A stretch of 64,000 bases of DNA, taken from Rossellomorea marisflavi (lineage in GTDB: Bacteria; Bacillota; Bacilli; Bacillales; Bacillaceae_B). Shown in pieces: positions 8,579 to 18,306 of the stretch. The notes under the pieces were generated by a model. It was not told where the DNA came from. It worked only from the letters and a program-made list of their open reading frames with translations, and did no database searches. Within the stretch, counting starts at the first letter, position 1; each line of letters begins with the position of its first letter. Made by a program: the position numbers and the translations under genes. The stretch spans positions 236,001-300,000 of the forward strand of contig NZ_CP081870.1 in assembly GCF_022170785.1 (NCBI RefSeq). The letters run 5' to 3'.

Positions 8579-9595
8579 ATGAAAACAACAATCTATGATG
8601 TGGCAAAGGAAGCGGGCGTATCCATTGCCACGGTATCGAAAGTCATCAATAATACAGGGCGGATCAGTGAGAAGACCCGCAAGAAGGTAACGAAGATCAT
8701 GGGGGATCTCGAATATCAGCCGAGCAGCGTGGCTGCAGCCCTCACGGGAAAACGGACGTTCACCATCGGCGTCCTCGTACCCGATATCGCAAACCCCTTC
8801 TTTGCAGAAATCGCTCGCGCCCTCGAGAACAACGCCAGGAAAAGTGGCTATACAATCATCCTCTGCAGCACGGATTATCAGAAAGAGCGGGAGCAGGATT
8901 ATTTCGATCTGCTCATGAAGAAGCAGGTGGATGGGATGATTATAGCCACCGAACCGAAGGAGCTTCAGAAGTTCAAGAATCTGGAGAGCCGCGGTATCCC
9001 CTATATCATGTTCTCCTTTGATCACTTGGAGCTCGACTCCCATGTGGTGACGACGGATGACGTGAAGGGTGGCTACCTTGCCGGGAGATACCTTCTGGAC
9101 CACGGTCACCGTCATGCAGCCGTCATCACGGAGCTACAGCGTGCGAGTGGAAAGCTCAGGCTTGAAGGGTTCAAGAGGGCATTGGGAGCCGCAGGGATCG
9201 AGCTCGAATCCGATTCCGTGATCAACTCCAAGTCCACTTTCGAGGATGCGAAAAAAGCGGCAAGGAAGATCCTGAAGAAAGAAAACAGGCCATCAGCTGT
9301 TTTTGCCTCGACCGATCTGATTGCGGCCATTTTCATCAATGAAGCGCGGAAAGCAGGCGTATCGATACCAGACGAGATGTCGATCATCGGCTTCGATAAC
9401 ACGATCTATGCGGAAATCGCCGATCCGGGTTTGACGACGATCGCCCAGCCGATTCCAGAGCTTGCTTCCTATGCAATCGAGCAATTGATGAAATCCATCA
9501 AGGACCCCGACAGTCCCGCCCATCGAATCACACTGGCTCCCCATCTAGTCGAGAGGGATTCAGTAAAGACACTAGAGAACCATGAAGCTGACTGA
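8579..9595 (+). CDS. LacI-family transcriptional regulator
   Basis: A 338-residue repressor with the classic N-terminal helix-turn-helix and hinge (TIYDVAKEAGVSIATVSKVI, residues 3-22) and a periplasmic-binding-protein-like sensor domain (VLVPDIANPFFAEIA; IGFDN near 275). The start follows AGAGGAG. It lies between the uronide importer operon and the iol operon, and both carry the same TAAGCGCTTTCC word at their 5' ends, so it is the prime candidate regulator of one or both; CcpA acting at the same sites is the alternative. A weak hairpin covers its stop codon. Confidence 0.92.
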   Translation: MKTTIYDVAKEAGVSIATVSKVINNTGRISEKTRKKVTKIMGDLEYQPSSVAAALTGKRTFTIGVLVPDIANPFFAEIARALENNARKSGYTIILCSTDYQKEREQDYFDLLMKKQVDGMIIATEPKELQKFKNLESRGIPYIMFSFDHLELDSHVVTTDDVKGGYLAGRYLLDHGHRHAAVITELQRASGKLRLEGFKRALGAAGIELESDSVINSKSTFEDAKKAARKILKKENRPSAVFASTDLIAAIFINEARKAGVSIPDEMSIIGFDNTIYAEIADPGLTTIAQPIPELASYAIEQLMKSIKDPDSPAHRITLAPHLVERDSVKTLENHEAD

Positions 9596-9611
9596 ATAAG
9601 TCAGCTTTCAT
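9585..9611 (+). terminator. Weak terminator overlapping the lacI-type stop codon
   Basis: AAGCTGACT (9585-9593) pairs with AGTCAGCTT (9599-9607), followed by TCATTT. The short T-run suggests partial termination before the iol promoter region. Confidence 0.55.
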
Positions 9612-9623
9612 TTAAAGGAAAAG

Positions 9624-9635
9624 GGAAAGCGCTTA
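9624..9635 (-). promoter_or_regulatory. LacI/CcpA-type operator before iol operon
   Basis: GGAAAGCGCTTA on the plus strand is the exact reverse complement of TAAGCGCTTTCC at 1640-1651. It lies 42 bp upstream of the iolG start codon, where it could block or gate transcription of the inositol operon. Confidence 0.7.
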
Positions 9636-9676
9636 ACTTAAAAGGCATACAGATAGGGAAAAGGGAGGAAGACAGA

Positions 9677-10705
9677 ATGGTAATGACAGTGGGAATTATA
9701 GGTGCAGGCAGGATCGGAAAGATCCATGTAGAGAACTTGAGGAAGCTGAGGAATGTGAAAGTGAAGAGCGTGTCAGATGTTCAGGTGTCACACCTGCAGG
9801 ACTGGGCGAAGGAGACGGGGATCGAGCATCTGACAACGGATTACCGGGAGCTCCTTGCCGATCCGGCCATCTCTGTGATTTTCATCTGTTCCCCGACGAA
9901 TACCCATGCCGACCTCATACGCGAGGCAGCAGAAGCAGGGAAGCATATCTTCTGCGAAAAGCCGGTCAGCTTCACCGTTGAAGAAACCGAAGCGGCACTG
10001 GCAGCAGTAAAAAGGGCGGGTGTGAAGCTCCAGGTCGGATTCAACCGCCGCTTTGATGCCAACTTCCAAAAGGTGCGGGAGCTTGTAAGCGAAGGGAAAG
10101 TCGGGACTCCGAATATCCTCCGTATCACATCAAGGGATCCGGAGCCGCCGAACACTGCATATATCCGTACTTCAGGCGGCTTGTTCATGGATATGACCAT
10201 CCATGATTTCGATATGGCCCGGTACATCATGGGGAGCGAAGTAGTCGAAGTCCATGCCCACGGTGCCGTCCTTGTGGATCCTGCCATCGGGGAAGCAGGA
10301 GATATCGATACGGCCATCGTCTCCCTGAAGTTTGCCAATGGTGCCCTAGGGGTCATTGAGAACAGCCGCCGAGCTGCTTACGGATATGATCAGCGCCTTG
10401 AGATCTTCGGAGATAAAGGAGCCGCCCAGGCTGAAAATGTAAGGGCTAACACGGTCAAACTCGCAACGGAAGATTATGTGACGACGGAAAAACCGCTCTA
10501 CTTCTTCCTTGAGCGTTACACCCAAGCCTATGTGGAAGAAGTGATCCAGTTCATCCAGGCCATCGAGAATGACGCGCCGGTGTCATGCTCTGGATTTGAC
10601 GGGCTGCAGGCCGAACGGATCGCCAAAGCGGCCAGAACCTCCCTTGAAACGGGCGTACCGGTCAAACTGACCCACGAAACGGTCAAAAGGAGTGAGATCG
10701 TATGA
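9677..10705 (+). CDS. iolG: Inositol 2-dehydrogenase, Gfo/Idh/MocA family
   Basis: This 342-residue NAD-dependent enzyme oxidises myo-inositol to scyllo-inosose, the first step of inositol catabolism. The N-terminal Rossmann motif GIIGAGRIGKIH is followed by the catalytic-lysine motif CEKPV (near 95) and DMTIHDFDMARY (near 170) of the family. The start follows GGGAGGA. It heads the operon iolGCADEB and overlaps iolC by ATGA. Related dehydrogenases use other inositol stereoisomers, but the operon supports this assignment. Confidence 0.93.
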   Translation: MVMTVGIIGAGRIGKIHVENLRKLRNVKVKSVSDVQVSHLQDWAKETGIEHLTTDYRELLADPAISVIFICSPTNTHADLIREAAEAGKHIFCEKPVSFTVEETEAALAAVKRAGVKLQVGFNRRFDANFQKVRELVSEGKVGTPNILRITSRDPEPPNTAYIRTSGGLFMDMTIHDFDMARYIMGSEVVEVHAHGAVLVDPAIGEAGDIDTAIVSLKFANGALGVIENSRRAAYGYDQRLEIFGDKGAAQAENVRANTVKLATEDYVTTEKPLYFFLERYTQAYVEEVIQFIQAIENDAPVSCSGFDGLQAERIAKAARTSLETGVPVKLTHETVKRSEIV

Positions 10706-11703
10706 ACCCACTATCGTTTCATGAAGACCGTCCCTTCGACCTGATCGCCGTCGGCCGACTGTGCATCGATCTGAATGCGAATGAAACGAACCGTCCGATG
10801 GAAGAAACGAGCACCTTCACGAAATACGTCGGGGGTTCACCTGCCAATATCGCCATCGGCTCTGCGCGACTCGGCATGAAGACCGGCTTCATCGGAAAGG
10901 TATCCGACGACCAGATGGGCAGGTTCATCACCGGATACCTTGAGCGGAATGGGATCGATACAGAAGGGGTGAAGATCGACAGGACCGGAGCCGTGACGGG
11001 ACTTGCCTTTACAGAGATCAAAAGTCCGGAAGACTGCAGCATCCTGATGTACAGGGACAATGTGGCCGACCTGCTCCTTCATCCGTCCGAGGTGAGTGAA
11101 GCGTATATCAGGAAGTCCAAGGCCCTGCTCATCTCTGGAACGGCCCTTGCCCAAAGTCCGTCCCGTGAAGCAGTATTCCTTGCCCTGGAGTATGCGGTGA
11201 AGCATGATGTCACCGTGTTCTTCGATCTCGATTACCGGCCTTACACATGGAAGGATGAAGCAGAAACGGCGGTCTATTATAACCTGGCTGCCGAGAAATG
11301 CGATTGCATCATCGGGACGCGTGAAGAATTCGACATGATGGAGAGGCTCCTGAACCGCACCGAATCAGATGATCACTACACGGCGACACGCTGGTTCTCC
11401 CATCGTGCGGACATCGTCGTCATCAAGCACGGAGGGGCGGGATCGATCGCCTATACGAAAGACGGGGGTTCACATCGCAGTGGAATCTTCCGGACGAATG
11501 TACTGAAGACATTCGGAGCGGGAGATTCTTACGCCTCCGCCTTCATCCACGGCCTGATGAAAGGAACGGATGTATCAGAAGCCATGAAGCGTGGAAGTGC
11601 ATCGGCCTCGATCGTCATCTCCAGGCACAGCTGCTCCGACGCCATGCCGACAGAAGAAGAGCTTCTTGAACATATGGATTCAGCTCTATACGAAACAATC
11701 TAA
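10702..11703 (+). CDS. iolC: 5-dehydro-2-deoxygluconokinase
   Basis: A 333-residue PfkB/ribokinase-family kinase that phosphorylates 2-deoxy-5-keto-gluconate in the inositol pathway. The N-terminal phrase [12 protein letters not shown] with [10 protein letters not shown] is typical of IolC, and the C-terminal anion-hole and base motif is [14 protein letters not shown]. It is translationally coupled to iolG (ATGA). The aldolase that normally cleaves its product, IolJ, is not in this window. Confidence 0.94.
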   Translation: MNPLSFHEDRPFDLIAVGRLCIDLNANETNRPMEETSTFTKYVGGSPANIAIGSARLGMKTGFIGKVSDDQMGRFITGYLERNGIDTEGVKIDRTGAVTGLAFTEIKSPEDCSILMYRDNVADLLLHPSEVSEAYIRKSKALLISGTALAQSPSREAVFLALEYAVKHDVTVFFDLDYRPYTWKDEAETAVYYNLAAEKCDCIIGTREEFDMMERLLNRTESDDHYTATRWFSHRADIVVIKHGGAGSIAYTKDGGSHRSGIFRTNVLKTFGAGDSYASAFIHGLMKGTDVSEAMKRGSASASIVISRHSCSDAMPTEEELLEHMDSALYETI

Positions 11704-11728
11704 TACAAGATGGAAAGGGAGAGGTAGC

Positions 11729-13192
11729 ATGACAGTGACAACCGTACGTACAGTGAAGAACTATATCGGAGGAAAGTGGATCGAATCAGCATCGGAGAAT
11801 ACAGAAATCGTCTATAATCCTGCCACCGGTGAAGAAATCGCCATCGTAAAGCTCAGCACGCGGGAAGAAGTGAACGAAGCGGTCGAAGTGGCTCATGAAG
11901 CGTTCAAATCATGGTCCCAGGTGCCGGTGCCAAAACGCGGGCGCATCCTGTTCAAGTATCAGCAGCTTCTTGTCGAGCATTGGGATGAACTGGCGAAACT
12001 CGTCACGGTCGAGAACGGTAAGAGCTTCGCCGAAGCGCACGGGGAAGTCCTCCGCGGCATCGAATGCGTCGAATTTGCAGCAGGGATCCCGAACCTCATG
12101 ATGGGCAAGCAGCTGCCTGACATCGCCGCCGGTCTGGAATCAGGCATGTACCGGTACCCGATCGGGGTCGTGGGCGGGATCACCCCGTTCAACTTCCCGA
12201 TGATGGTTCCTTGCTGGATGTTCCCCCTTGCCATCGCCTGCGGGAATACATTTGTTCTCAAGCCTTCCGAACGGACCCCGCTTCTCGCGGCCAGACTTGC
12301 AGAGTTGTTCGAGGAAGCCGGTCTGCCGAGCGGCGTGTTGAATATTGTCAACGGTGCCCATGATGTGGTCAACGGTTTGATCGAAGAGAAGAAGGTGAAG
12401 GCAATCTCCTTTGTCGGCTCCCAGCCGGTCGCGGAACTCGTCTATAAAAAAGGAACAGAGAATCTGAAGCGTGTGCAGGCACTGTCAGGAGCGAAGAATC
12501 ACTCCATCGTCCTGAAGGATGCGAACCTGGATGTTGCTGTATCCCAGATCACGGGAGCTGCTTTCGGTTCTGCCGGTGAGCGCTGCATGGCGGCCGCCGT
12601 CGTCGCCGTCGAGGAAAGCATCGCCGACGCGTTCATCGAGAAGCTGAAGCAGGCTGCAGATGACATTACCATCGGGAATGGTCTGGAAGAAGGCGTATTC
12701 CTCGGTCCGGTCATCCGCCAGAACCACAAGGAACGCACATTGAGCTATATCGATTCTGGTATCTCACAAGGTGCGACCCTACTCCGTGACGGCAGGAAGG
12801 ACAAAGCGACGGAAGGGGAAGGATACTTCCTCGGACCGACGATCTTTGATCATGTGACGCAGGAAATGAAGATCTGGCAGGATGAAATCTTTGCCCCGGT
12901 CCTTTCCGTCGTCAGGGTGAAGGACCTTACAGATGCCATCGACCTGGCCAATGCCTCGGCATTCGCGAACGGTGCGTGCATCTATACGGATAGTGCCTCA
13001 GCCATCCGCCAGTTCAGGGAAACGATGGATTCAGGCATGCTCGGCGTCAATATCGGAGTGCCGGCACCAATGGCGTTCTTCCCGTTCTCCGGCTACAAGG
13101 ATTCTTTCTACGGGGACCTTCATGCGAATGGAAGCGACGGCGTTGAATTCTATACAAGGAAGAAGATGGTCACGGCCCGTTACGTCAAATAA
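11729..13192 (+). CDS. iolA: Methylmalonate-semialdehyde dehydrogenase (CoA-acylating)
   Basis: A 487-residue aldehyde dehydrogenase converting malonate semialdehyde (and methylmalonate semialdehyde) to acetyl-CoA (propionyl-CoA), the last step of inositol catabolism. [11 protein letters not shown] holds the catalytic Cys. [12 protein letters not shown] and LKPSERTP form the cofactor region. The open frame runs back to 11591 within iolC, but ATG 11729 follows GGGAGAGG and gives the standard MmsA length. A terminator-like hairpin separates it from iolD. Confidence 0.95.
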   Translation: MTVTTVRTVKNYIGGKWIESASENTEIVYNPATGEEIAIVKLSTREEVNEAVEVAHEAFKSWSQVPVPKRGRILFKYQQLLVEHWDELAKLVTVENGKSFAEAHGEVLRGIECVEFAAGIPNLMMGKQLPDIAAGLESGMYRYPIGVVGGITPFNFPMMVPCWMFPLAIACGNTFVLKPSERTPLLAARLAELFEEAGLPSGVLNIVNGAHDVVNGLIEEKKVKAISFVGSQPVAELVYKKGTENLKRVQALSGAKNHSIVLKDANLDVAVSQITGAAFGSAGERCMAAAVVAVEESIADAFIEKLKQAADDITIGNGLEEGVFLGPVIRQNHKERTLSYIDSGISQGATLLRDGRKDKATEGEGYFLGPTIFDHVTQEMKIWQDEIFAPVLSVVRVKDLTDAIDLANASAFANGACIYTDSASAIRQFRETMDSGMLGVNIGVPAPMAFFPFSGYKDSFYGDLHANGSDGVEFYTRKKMVTARYVK

Positions 13193-13199
13193 TGGACGG

Positions 13200-13226
13200 G
13201 AGCGGCATGCGCCGCTTCCTTTTTAT
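13200..13226 (+). terminator. Terminator-like hairpin inside the iol operon
   Basis: AGCGGC-ATGC-GCCGCT (13201-13216) followed by TCCTTTTTAT lies between iolA and iolD. It may attenuate the distal genes, or separate two transcripts; I see no strong promoter behind it. Confidence 0.6.
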
Positions 13227-13260
13227 CATATAGAGTGAATAACACAAGGAGGGAATCAGT

Positions 13261-15180
13261 ATGGAAACAATCCGACTAACCACTGCACAGGCCCTAGTGA
13301 AGTTCCTGAATGCCCAGTATGTCGAGTTCGACGGCAGGAAAGAGCGATTCGTCAAAGGAGTCTTCACCATCTTCGGACATGGGAATGTCCTTGGCCTCGG
13401 GCAGGCACTTGAAGAGGACCCGGGTGAACTTGAGGTGTACCAAGGCAGGAACGAGCAAGGGATGGGCCACGCAGCCATGGCTTTCGCCAAGCAATCGAAA
13501 CGGAAGCAGATCATGGCCTGTACCGCCTCGGTTGGTCCCGGTTCTGCCAATATGATCACATCTGCCGCTACGGCAACGGCCAATCAGATCCCGGTCCTGT
13601 ACCTGCCGGGAGACGTCTTCGCCTCCCGACAGCCCGATCCCGTCCTCCAGCAGATCGAGCAGACCCATGATCTTTCCATTTCGACCAATGACGCGTTCCG
13701 CCCTGTCAGCAAGTATTGGGACCGTGTGAGCAGACCCGAGCAGCTCATGCAAGCGATGCTGAACGCCATGCGCGTCCTCACCAACCCTGCAGACACGGGA
13801 GCCGTCACGATATCCCTGCCCCAGGATGTACAGGGGGAAGCGTGGGATTATCCGCAATCATTCTTCCAAAAACGAGTTCATCGCATCGAGCGTCGCATGC
13901 CTTCCATTGAGAGCGTAGCGGATGCCGTGGAATTGATCCGTTCCAAAAAGAGACCGTTCATGATCCTCGGAGGAGGCGTCCGCTACTCTGAAGCTTCCGG
14001 GACGTTCCTACGTTTCGCAGAAGCGTTCGGGATCCCCTTCGGTGAAACCCAGGCAGGGAAGAGCGGGGTTCCGGGCACTCACATCCTGAATCTTGGAGGG
14101 GTGGGCGTGACCGGCAATGTGGCCGCCAACCTCCTCGCATCAAAGGCCGACCTGATCATCGGGGTAGGTACACGATTCACGGATTTCACCACGGGATCCA
14201 AGGGATTATTCCAGGAAGCAGACGTCCTCACGATCAACATCTCGGATTTCCATGCCGGTAAACTTGATGCCGTGAAGGTGGTCGCAGATGCGAAAACGGG
14301 TCTCGAAGCGATCGCTTCGGAACTGGGAGATTATCAATCTTCCTATCAGGGAGAATTGGAAGAAGCGCGTGAGCAGTGGGAAGCAGAACTTCATCGTCTT
14401 CATCATATCGAAATTGGTGACTCGTTCACACCTGAGATTGCCGGACAGCTTGATGAGGAACTCCCTCATTATAAGGAAGCATTGAACACCAATCTTGCAC
14501 AAACAACGGTCATCGGCCACGTCAATCGGTTGATCGGCCAGGATGCCGTAATCGTAGGGGCAGCAGGAAGCCTACCTGGTGACCTGCAGCGCATGTGGGT
14601 GTCGAAGGAGCAAGACACATACCACATGGAATACGGCTATTCCTGCATGGGGTATGAAATCGCCGGTGCCCTGGGCGTGAAGCTTGCCGAGCCTGGTCGT
14701 GAAGTGTATGCACTGGCCGGTGACGGGAGCTACCTCATGCTTCATACGGAATTAATCACAAGCCTGCAGGAACGCAAGAAGATCAATATCCTCCTCTTTG
14801 ATAATGCCGGATTCGGCTGCATCAATAATCTGCAGATGGACAACGGGATGGGAAGCTTCGCCACTGAGTTCCGCCATCGCAATCAGGCAAGCGGCCGCAT
14901 GGATGGTCCCGTCATGACCATCGATTATGCAAAGGTCGCTGAAGGGTACGGTGCCAAAACCTATTCCGTCCGCACCCTTGAAGAGCTGGAGGAGGCGATC
15001 AAGGATGCCAAGGATCAGCCGGTGAGCACGCTCATCGACATCAAAGTCCTGCCGAAGACCATGACCCATGGCTATGATTCCTGGTGGAACATAGGGATTG
15101 CCGAAGTATCGGAAAAACAAAGCATTCGTGAAGCGTATGACCGGAATAAGGCCAAACGTCAAACGGCGCGTCAGTATTGA
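13261..15180 (+). CDS. iolD: 3D-(3,5/4)-trihydroxycyclohexane-1,2-dione acylhydrolase
   Basis: A 639-residue thiamine-diphosphate enzyme that hydrolytically opens the ring of the diketo-inositol intermediate to 5-deoxy-glucuronate. N-terminal Pyr domain with GHGNVLG and [13 protein letters not shown]-terminal PP domain with the ThDP/metal motif [10 protein letters not shown] followed by [12 protein letters not shown]. Length is as usual for IolD. The ATG follows AAGGAGGG. Spacing of 15 bp to iolE indicates one transcript. Confidence 0.95.
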   Translation: METIRLTTAQALVKFLNAQYVEFDGRKERFVKGVFTIFGHGNVLGLGQALEEDPGELEVYQGRNEQGMGHAAMAFAKQSKRKQIMACTASVGPGSANMITSAATATANQIPVLYLPGDVFASRQPDPVLQQIEQTHDLSISTNDAFRPVSKYWDRVSRPEQLMQAMLNAMRVLTNPADTGAVTISLPQDVQGEAWDYPQSFFQKRVHRIERRMPSIESVADAVELIRSKKRPFMILGGGVRYSEASGTFLRFAEAFGIPFGETQAGKSGVPGTHILNLGGVGVTGNVAANLLASKADLIIGVGTRFTDFTTGSKGLFQEADVLTINISDFHAGKLDAVKVVADAKTGLEAIASELGDYQSSYQGELEEAREQWEAELHRLHHIEIGDSFTPEIAGQLDEELPHYKEALNTNLAQTTVIGHVNRLIGQDAVIVGAAGSLPGDLQRMWVSKEQDTYHMEYGYSCMGYEIAGALGVKLAEPGREVYALAGDGSYLMLHTELITSLQERKKINILLFDNAGFGCINNLQMDNGMGSFATEFRHRNQASGRMDGPVMTIDYAKVAEGYGAKTYSVRTLEELEEAIKDAKDQPVSTLIDIKVLPKTMTHGYDSWWNIGIAEVSEKQSIREAYDRNKAKRQTARQY

Positions 15181-15194
15181 TGGGAGGAAAAGGG

Positions 15195-16091
15195 ATGTTT
15201 AACGGAAGAGAAATCAAGCTGGCCATCGCCCCGATCGGATGGACCAACGATGATATGCCGGAGCTCGGCGGCGAGGTAACCTTTGAGCAGTGCATCAGTG
15301 AAATGGCCCTGGCCGGATTCCAGGGAAGCGAAGTAGGGAATAAATACCCCCGTGATCCCGATCAGCTGAGGAAGGCCCTTGACCTCAGGGGGCTATCCAT
15401 TGCAAGCGCATGGTTCAGCGCGCATCTGACTACGGATGGGTATGAGCGCACCGCCTTTGAATTCACTGCCCATCGTGATTTCCTTCATGAAATGGGGGCA
15501 AAGGTCATCGTCGTCAGCGAGCAGGGGAAAAGCATCCAAGGACAGATGGATATACCCCTATTCGAACATAAGCCAGTCTTTACCGAAGAAGAATGGACCC
15601 TCCTCACTGACGGGCTCAACCGACTGGGAGGGCTTGCAGCCGAAAAAGGGATGAAGCTCGTTTATCACCACCATATGGGAACAGGTGTCCAGACAACAGA
15701 AGAAATCAGAAGGCTCATGGAAGGGACCGATCCCGACAAGGTGTCCCTTTTGTATGATACTGGTCACCTCGTGTTTTCAGGAGAAGATCCCCTTGTGATC
15801 CTTGAAGACTATATGGACCGGATCCATCATGTCCACCTGAAGGATGTCCGGGCGGAAGTCGTCGAGAGGGTAAAGCGGGAGAAATGGAGCTTCCTGCAGG
15901 CCGTGAAGGCAGGAGCATTCACCGTCCCCGGCGATGGAAGCATCGACTTCCACCCTGTCTTCGAATCGATTGCTGAAGGCGCGTATGAAGGCTGGTTCGT
16001 CGTGGAAGCAGAGCAGGACCCGGCCATCGCCAACCCCTTAGAGTATGCCATCAAAGCCAGGGGCTATATCAGGGAAACGGCAGGCATCTAG
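15195..16091 (+). CDS. iolE: Inosose dehydratase
   Basis: A 298-residue TIM-barrel (AP-endonuclease-2/xylose-isomerase-like) enzyme that dehydrates scyllo-inosose. Features: [17 protein letters not shown] near the N-terminus, [11 protein letters not shown] (metal ligands) and [15 protein letters not shown], all typical of IolE. The frame is open from 15177, but ATG 15195 has the GGGAGG ribosome site and the family-typical [16 protein letters not shown] start. It lies between iolD and iolB in tight spacing. Confidence 0.94.
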   Translation: MFNGREIKLAIAPIGWTNDDMPELGGEVTFEQCISEMALAGFQGSEVGNKYPRDPDQLRKALDLRGLSIASAWFSAHLTTDGYERTAFEFTAHRDFLHEMGAKVIVVSEQGKSIQGQMDIPLFEHKPVFTEEEWTLLTDGLNRLGGLAAEKGMKLVYHHHMGTGVQTTEEIRRLMEGTDPDKVSLLYDTGHLVFSGEDPLVILEDYMDRIHHVHLKDVRAEVVERVKREKWSFLQAVKAGAFTVPGDGSIDFHPVFESIAEGAYEGWFVVEAEQDPAIANPLEYAIKARGYIRETAGI

Positions 16092-16112
16092 AACAGAAGG
16101 AGGAGAATCACC

Positions 16113-16901
16113 ATGTATGAAAAGCTCGGAGAATTGAAGCAAGGCTACAATACCGTCACGGATATGGACTCCAAGCATCCGGATATGCTGCAGGATATCG
16201 GAGTGTACCGGCTGAGTGCCGGAGACAGGGAAACGCTGCATGACTCAGGGAAGGAAACCGCCGTGCTCCTCATGGAAGGATCCGTCACCCTGGAGTGGAA
16301 CGGCCACGTTCAGGACATCAGCCGGGGAAGTGTGTTCGATGAAGATCCGTGGTGCCTCCACGTCCCGAAAGGAATCCAGGTCATCGTGACCGCCAAGGGG
16401 GAGAGCGAAGTGCTGGTGCAGAAGACCGATAACGCTGCCGACTTTGCACCGAAGTTCTATACGCCAGAGGATTGCTCGAGCACGGTGGCGGGAGAAGGCG
16501 TATGGAACGGGACCGCCGAGCGCGTGATCCGCACCATCTTCGATCACGATAACGCTCCCTACTCGAATCTCGTGATCGGCGAAGTGATTTCCTATCCGGG
16601 GAGATGGTCGAGCTACCCCCCTCATCATCACGATCAGCCCGAGGTTTACTACTACAAGTTTGACCGCCCCCAAGGATTCGGCTGCGCCATGGTCGGACCC
16701 GACGCCCATCGTGTCGAGCACAACAGCTATATCACCATCCCCGGCAGCCTGGACCATCCCCAGGCGACGGCACCGGGTTACGCCATGTACTTCTGCTGGA
16801 TGATCCGTCACCTCGACGACAATCCGTGGACGGAACGGATCATGGAAGAGGAGCATACGTGGCTCTTGGAAGACAATGCAAAGATCTGGCCGGACCGATA
16901 A
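16113..16901 (+). CDS. iolB: 5-deoxy-glucuronate isomerase
   Basis: A 262-residue double-stranded beta-helix (cupin) enzyme converting 5-deoxy-glucuronate to 2-deoxy-5-keto-gluconate, the substrate of IolC. The metal site is visible as YPPHHHDQPEVYYY with a later HRVEHNSY. Strong ribosome site AGGAGGAG. It is the last gene of the iol operon and is followed by a clear terminator. Confidence 0.95.
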   Translation: MYEKLGELKQGYNTVTDMDSKHPDMLQDIGVYRLSAGDRETLHDSGKETAVLLMEGSVTLEWNGHVQDISRGSVFDEDPWCLHVPKGIQVIVTAKGESEVLVQKTDNAADFAPKFYTPEDCSSTVAGEGVWNGTAERVIRTIFDHDNAPYSNLVIGEVISYPGRWSSYPPHHHDQPEVYYYKFDRPQGFGCAMVGPDAHRVEHNSYITIPGSLDHPQATAPGYAMYFCWMIRHLDDNPWTERIMEEEHTWLLEDNAKIWPDR

Positions 16902-16932
16902 ATTGCTCTATATAAAAATTGTATAATCTTGT

Positions 16933-16975
16933 AAAATAGGACTATATCCGATTCATGGATGCAGTCCTATTTTTC
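16933..16975 (+). terminator. Intrinsic terminator of the iol operon
   Basis: Arms 16933-16943 (AAAATAGGACT) and 16963-16973 with a 19-nt loop end in TTTT, 30 bp after the iolB stop codon. Confidence 0.85.
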
Positions 16976-17019
16976 TGGCTGTCGAGGTGGGAAAATGATT
17001 GATAGGAGATGAGGAGAAG

Positions 17020-17775
17020 ATGAATAGAGTGATTCTGCTTGCTTGCACACTGCTTCTATTCTTTATTTTGACCGCTTTTGAGTCTGAAAGAGAAGGAGAG
17101 TCCATCAAGCAATATGCCGAGGATCATGCCGTCCAAGACGTGCTGGATACCGTAAGATCGGAGGAACATGCCGATTATCACTTTTCCACCAGCGAAGACA
17201 TCCGAGTAGGCCTGTTCCAGCCATCATGGAGTTACGGGGAGGCATTCATTGATCAAGAGAGTGATGCCCTTGAACAAACAGATGAATGGTATGCTGTTGT
17301 TTACCAGGACGACAAGCCTGTGAACGTCATGGCCGCTGCAAAGAACGAGAACGGGAAGTACGCATTCATGGGTATCGGATTCGGTCAAGATCTTGCCGTT
17401 GCCCTGGACACAGCAGGGCACAAGACAGGAAAACTGGTATACGAGTTTCCTGACGATGCCTGGTTCATGATTGACGAAGACAGCGTATATGGTCTCAATC
17501 AGCCCGCGAAGTCCCTCATAGGAAAAGAGGATTGGAGTCTCACCAGATACATGGAATATGTTCATGAGCGATACAGTGATCTCGAAGTGATTATGGAGGA
17601 TGGACAGAATGCCGCTACGGGCGGGGCCGGAGCGCTTCCAGAACAAGAGGGATCGGAACGTTCCGGTCTCGTATATGTCGGACTGGGCATCCTGATCATG
17701 GCGAGAGTCGTGATGATGTATAGAATGATGAGGAAAAGAACCTCTGAATCTTATAAGTCTAATGAAGAACGTTGA
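17020..17775 (+). CDS. Hypothetical membrane-anchored protein
   Basis: A 251-residue protein I do not recognise. It has an N-terminal hydrophobic helix (residues 3-20, signal anchor or uncleaved signal), an acidic exposed middle domain, and a C-terminal helix (about 214-235) followed by a basic tail (MMRKRTSESYK), so the middle domain probably faces outside. A TTG start at 16999 is possible, but ATG 17020 has GGAG and GAGGAG immediately upstream. It is 15 bp before a GNAT acetyltransferase gene, with which it may be co-transcribed. Confidence 0.7.
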   Translation: MNRVILLACTLLLFFILTAFESEREGESIKQYAEDHAVQDVLDTVRSEEHADYHFSTSEDIRVGLFQPSWSYGEAFIDQESDALEQTDEWYAVVYQDDKPVNVMAAAKNENGKYAFMGIGFGQDLAVALDTAGHKTGKLVYEFPDDAWFMIDEDSVYGLNQPAKSLIGKEDWSLTRYMEYVHERYSDLEVIMEDGQNAATGGAGALPEQEGSERSGLVYVGLGILIMARVVMMYRMMRKRTSESYKSNEER

Positions 17776-17790
17776 ATCTGGAGGGAGCAT

Positions 17791-18243
17791 ATGACAACCC
17801 AATGGCAAGAAATCACCATCATCAGCGGAGAGGAAATCGATCTCCATCTCGTAAAAACTGTACCAGGCAACCCGGCGAAGAATTGGGTACCGGCCTATCA
17901 CTTCAACATGGCTCTGAAGGGTTCCGCCACGCCGATCGGGGTCATCGATCTTCGCATCGGCCATAACGAGAACCTCTACTATGGAGGGCATATCGGCTAT
18001 GCCGTCCATTCTGAGCACCGTGGCCACCACTATGCAGGGAAGGCGGTGCTCCTGTTGAAGGAACTTGCACTCGCCCACGGTATGGAAAGGATGACGATCA
18101 CCTGCAATCCCGATAACATCCCGTCCAGGAAGACGTGTGAATATGTGGGAGCGGAGCTGAAGGGAAGCGTAGCCGTCCCTCCCCATAATGATCTGTACCA
18201 GCGCGGGGAAAAGGAAAAATGCATCTATGAGTTAGTTTGGTAG
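17791..18243 (+). CDS. GNAT-family N-acetyltransferase
   Basis: A 150-residue single-domain acetyltransferase. The acetyl-CoA binding region is HRGHHYAGKAVLLLKELA (near 80-97), and the beta5 segment ITCNPDNIPSRKTCEYVGA matches the GNAT Asn-containing motif. It resembles small Bacillus acetyltransferases that act on small molecules or protein N-termini; substrate unknown. GGAGGGA ribosome site. Confidence 0.85.
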   Translation: MTTQWQEITIISGEEIDLHLVKTVPGNPAKNWVPAYHFNMALKGSATPIGVIDLRIGHNENLYYGGHIGYAVHSEHRGHHYAGKAVLLLKELALAHGMERMTITCNPDNIPSRKTCEYVGAELKGSVAVPPHNDLYQRGEKEKCIYELVW

Positions 18244-18263
18244 AATAATAGGCAATCAATTCG

Positions 18264-18280
18264 TTCAAACGTTTGTTTAA
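18264..18280. promoter_or_regulatory. Palindromic operator-like site before HAD gene
   Basis: TTCAAACGTTTGTTTAA contains the perfect palindrome CAAACGTTTG with a central CG. It lies about 30 bp before the HAD hydrolase start. A near-identical 17-mer occurs at 55353-55369. Confidence 0.35.
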
Positions 18281-18306
18281 TTTCAATTGTAGGGAGAGCA
18301 TGCATT

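Noticed and set aside
11591-11728. N-terminal extension of iolA into iolC
   Set aside because: The added residues overlap the iolC C-terminus in another frame, and ATG 11729 has a good ribosome site and family-standard start.
17224-18186. 320-codon minus-strand ORF spanning two plus-strand genes
   Set aside because: It covers the membrane-protein and GNAT genes in antisense, has no ribosome site and shows no domain features.
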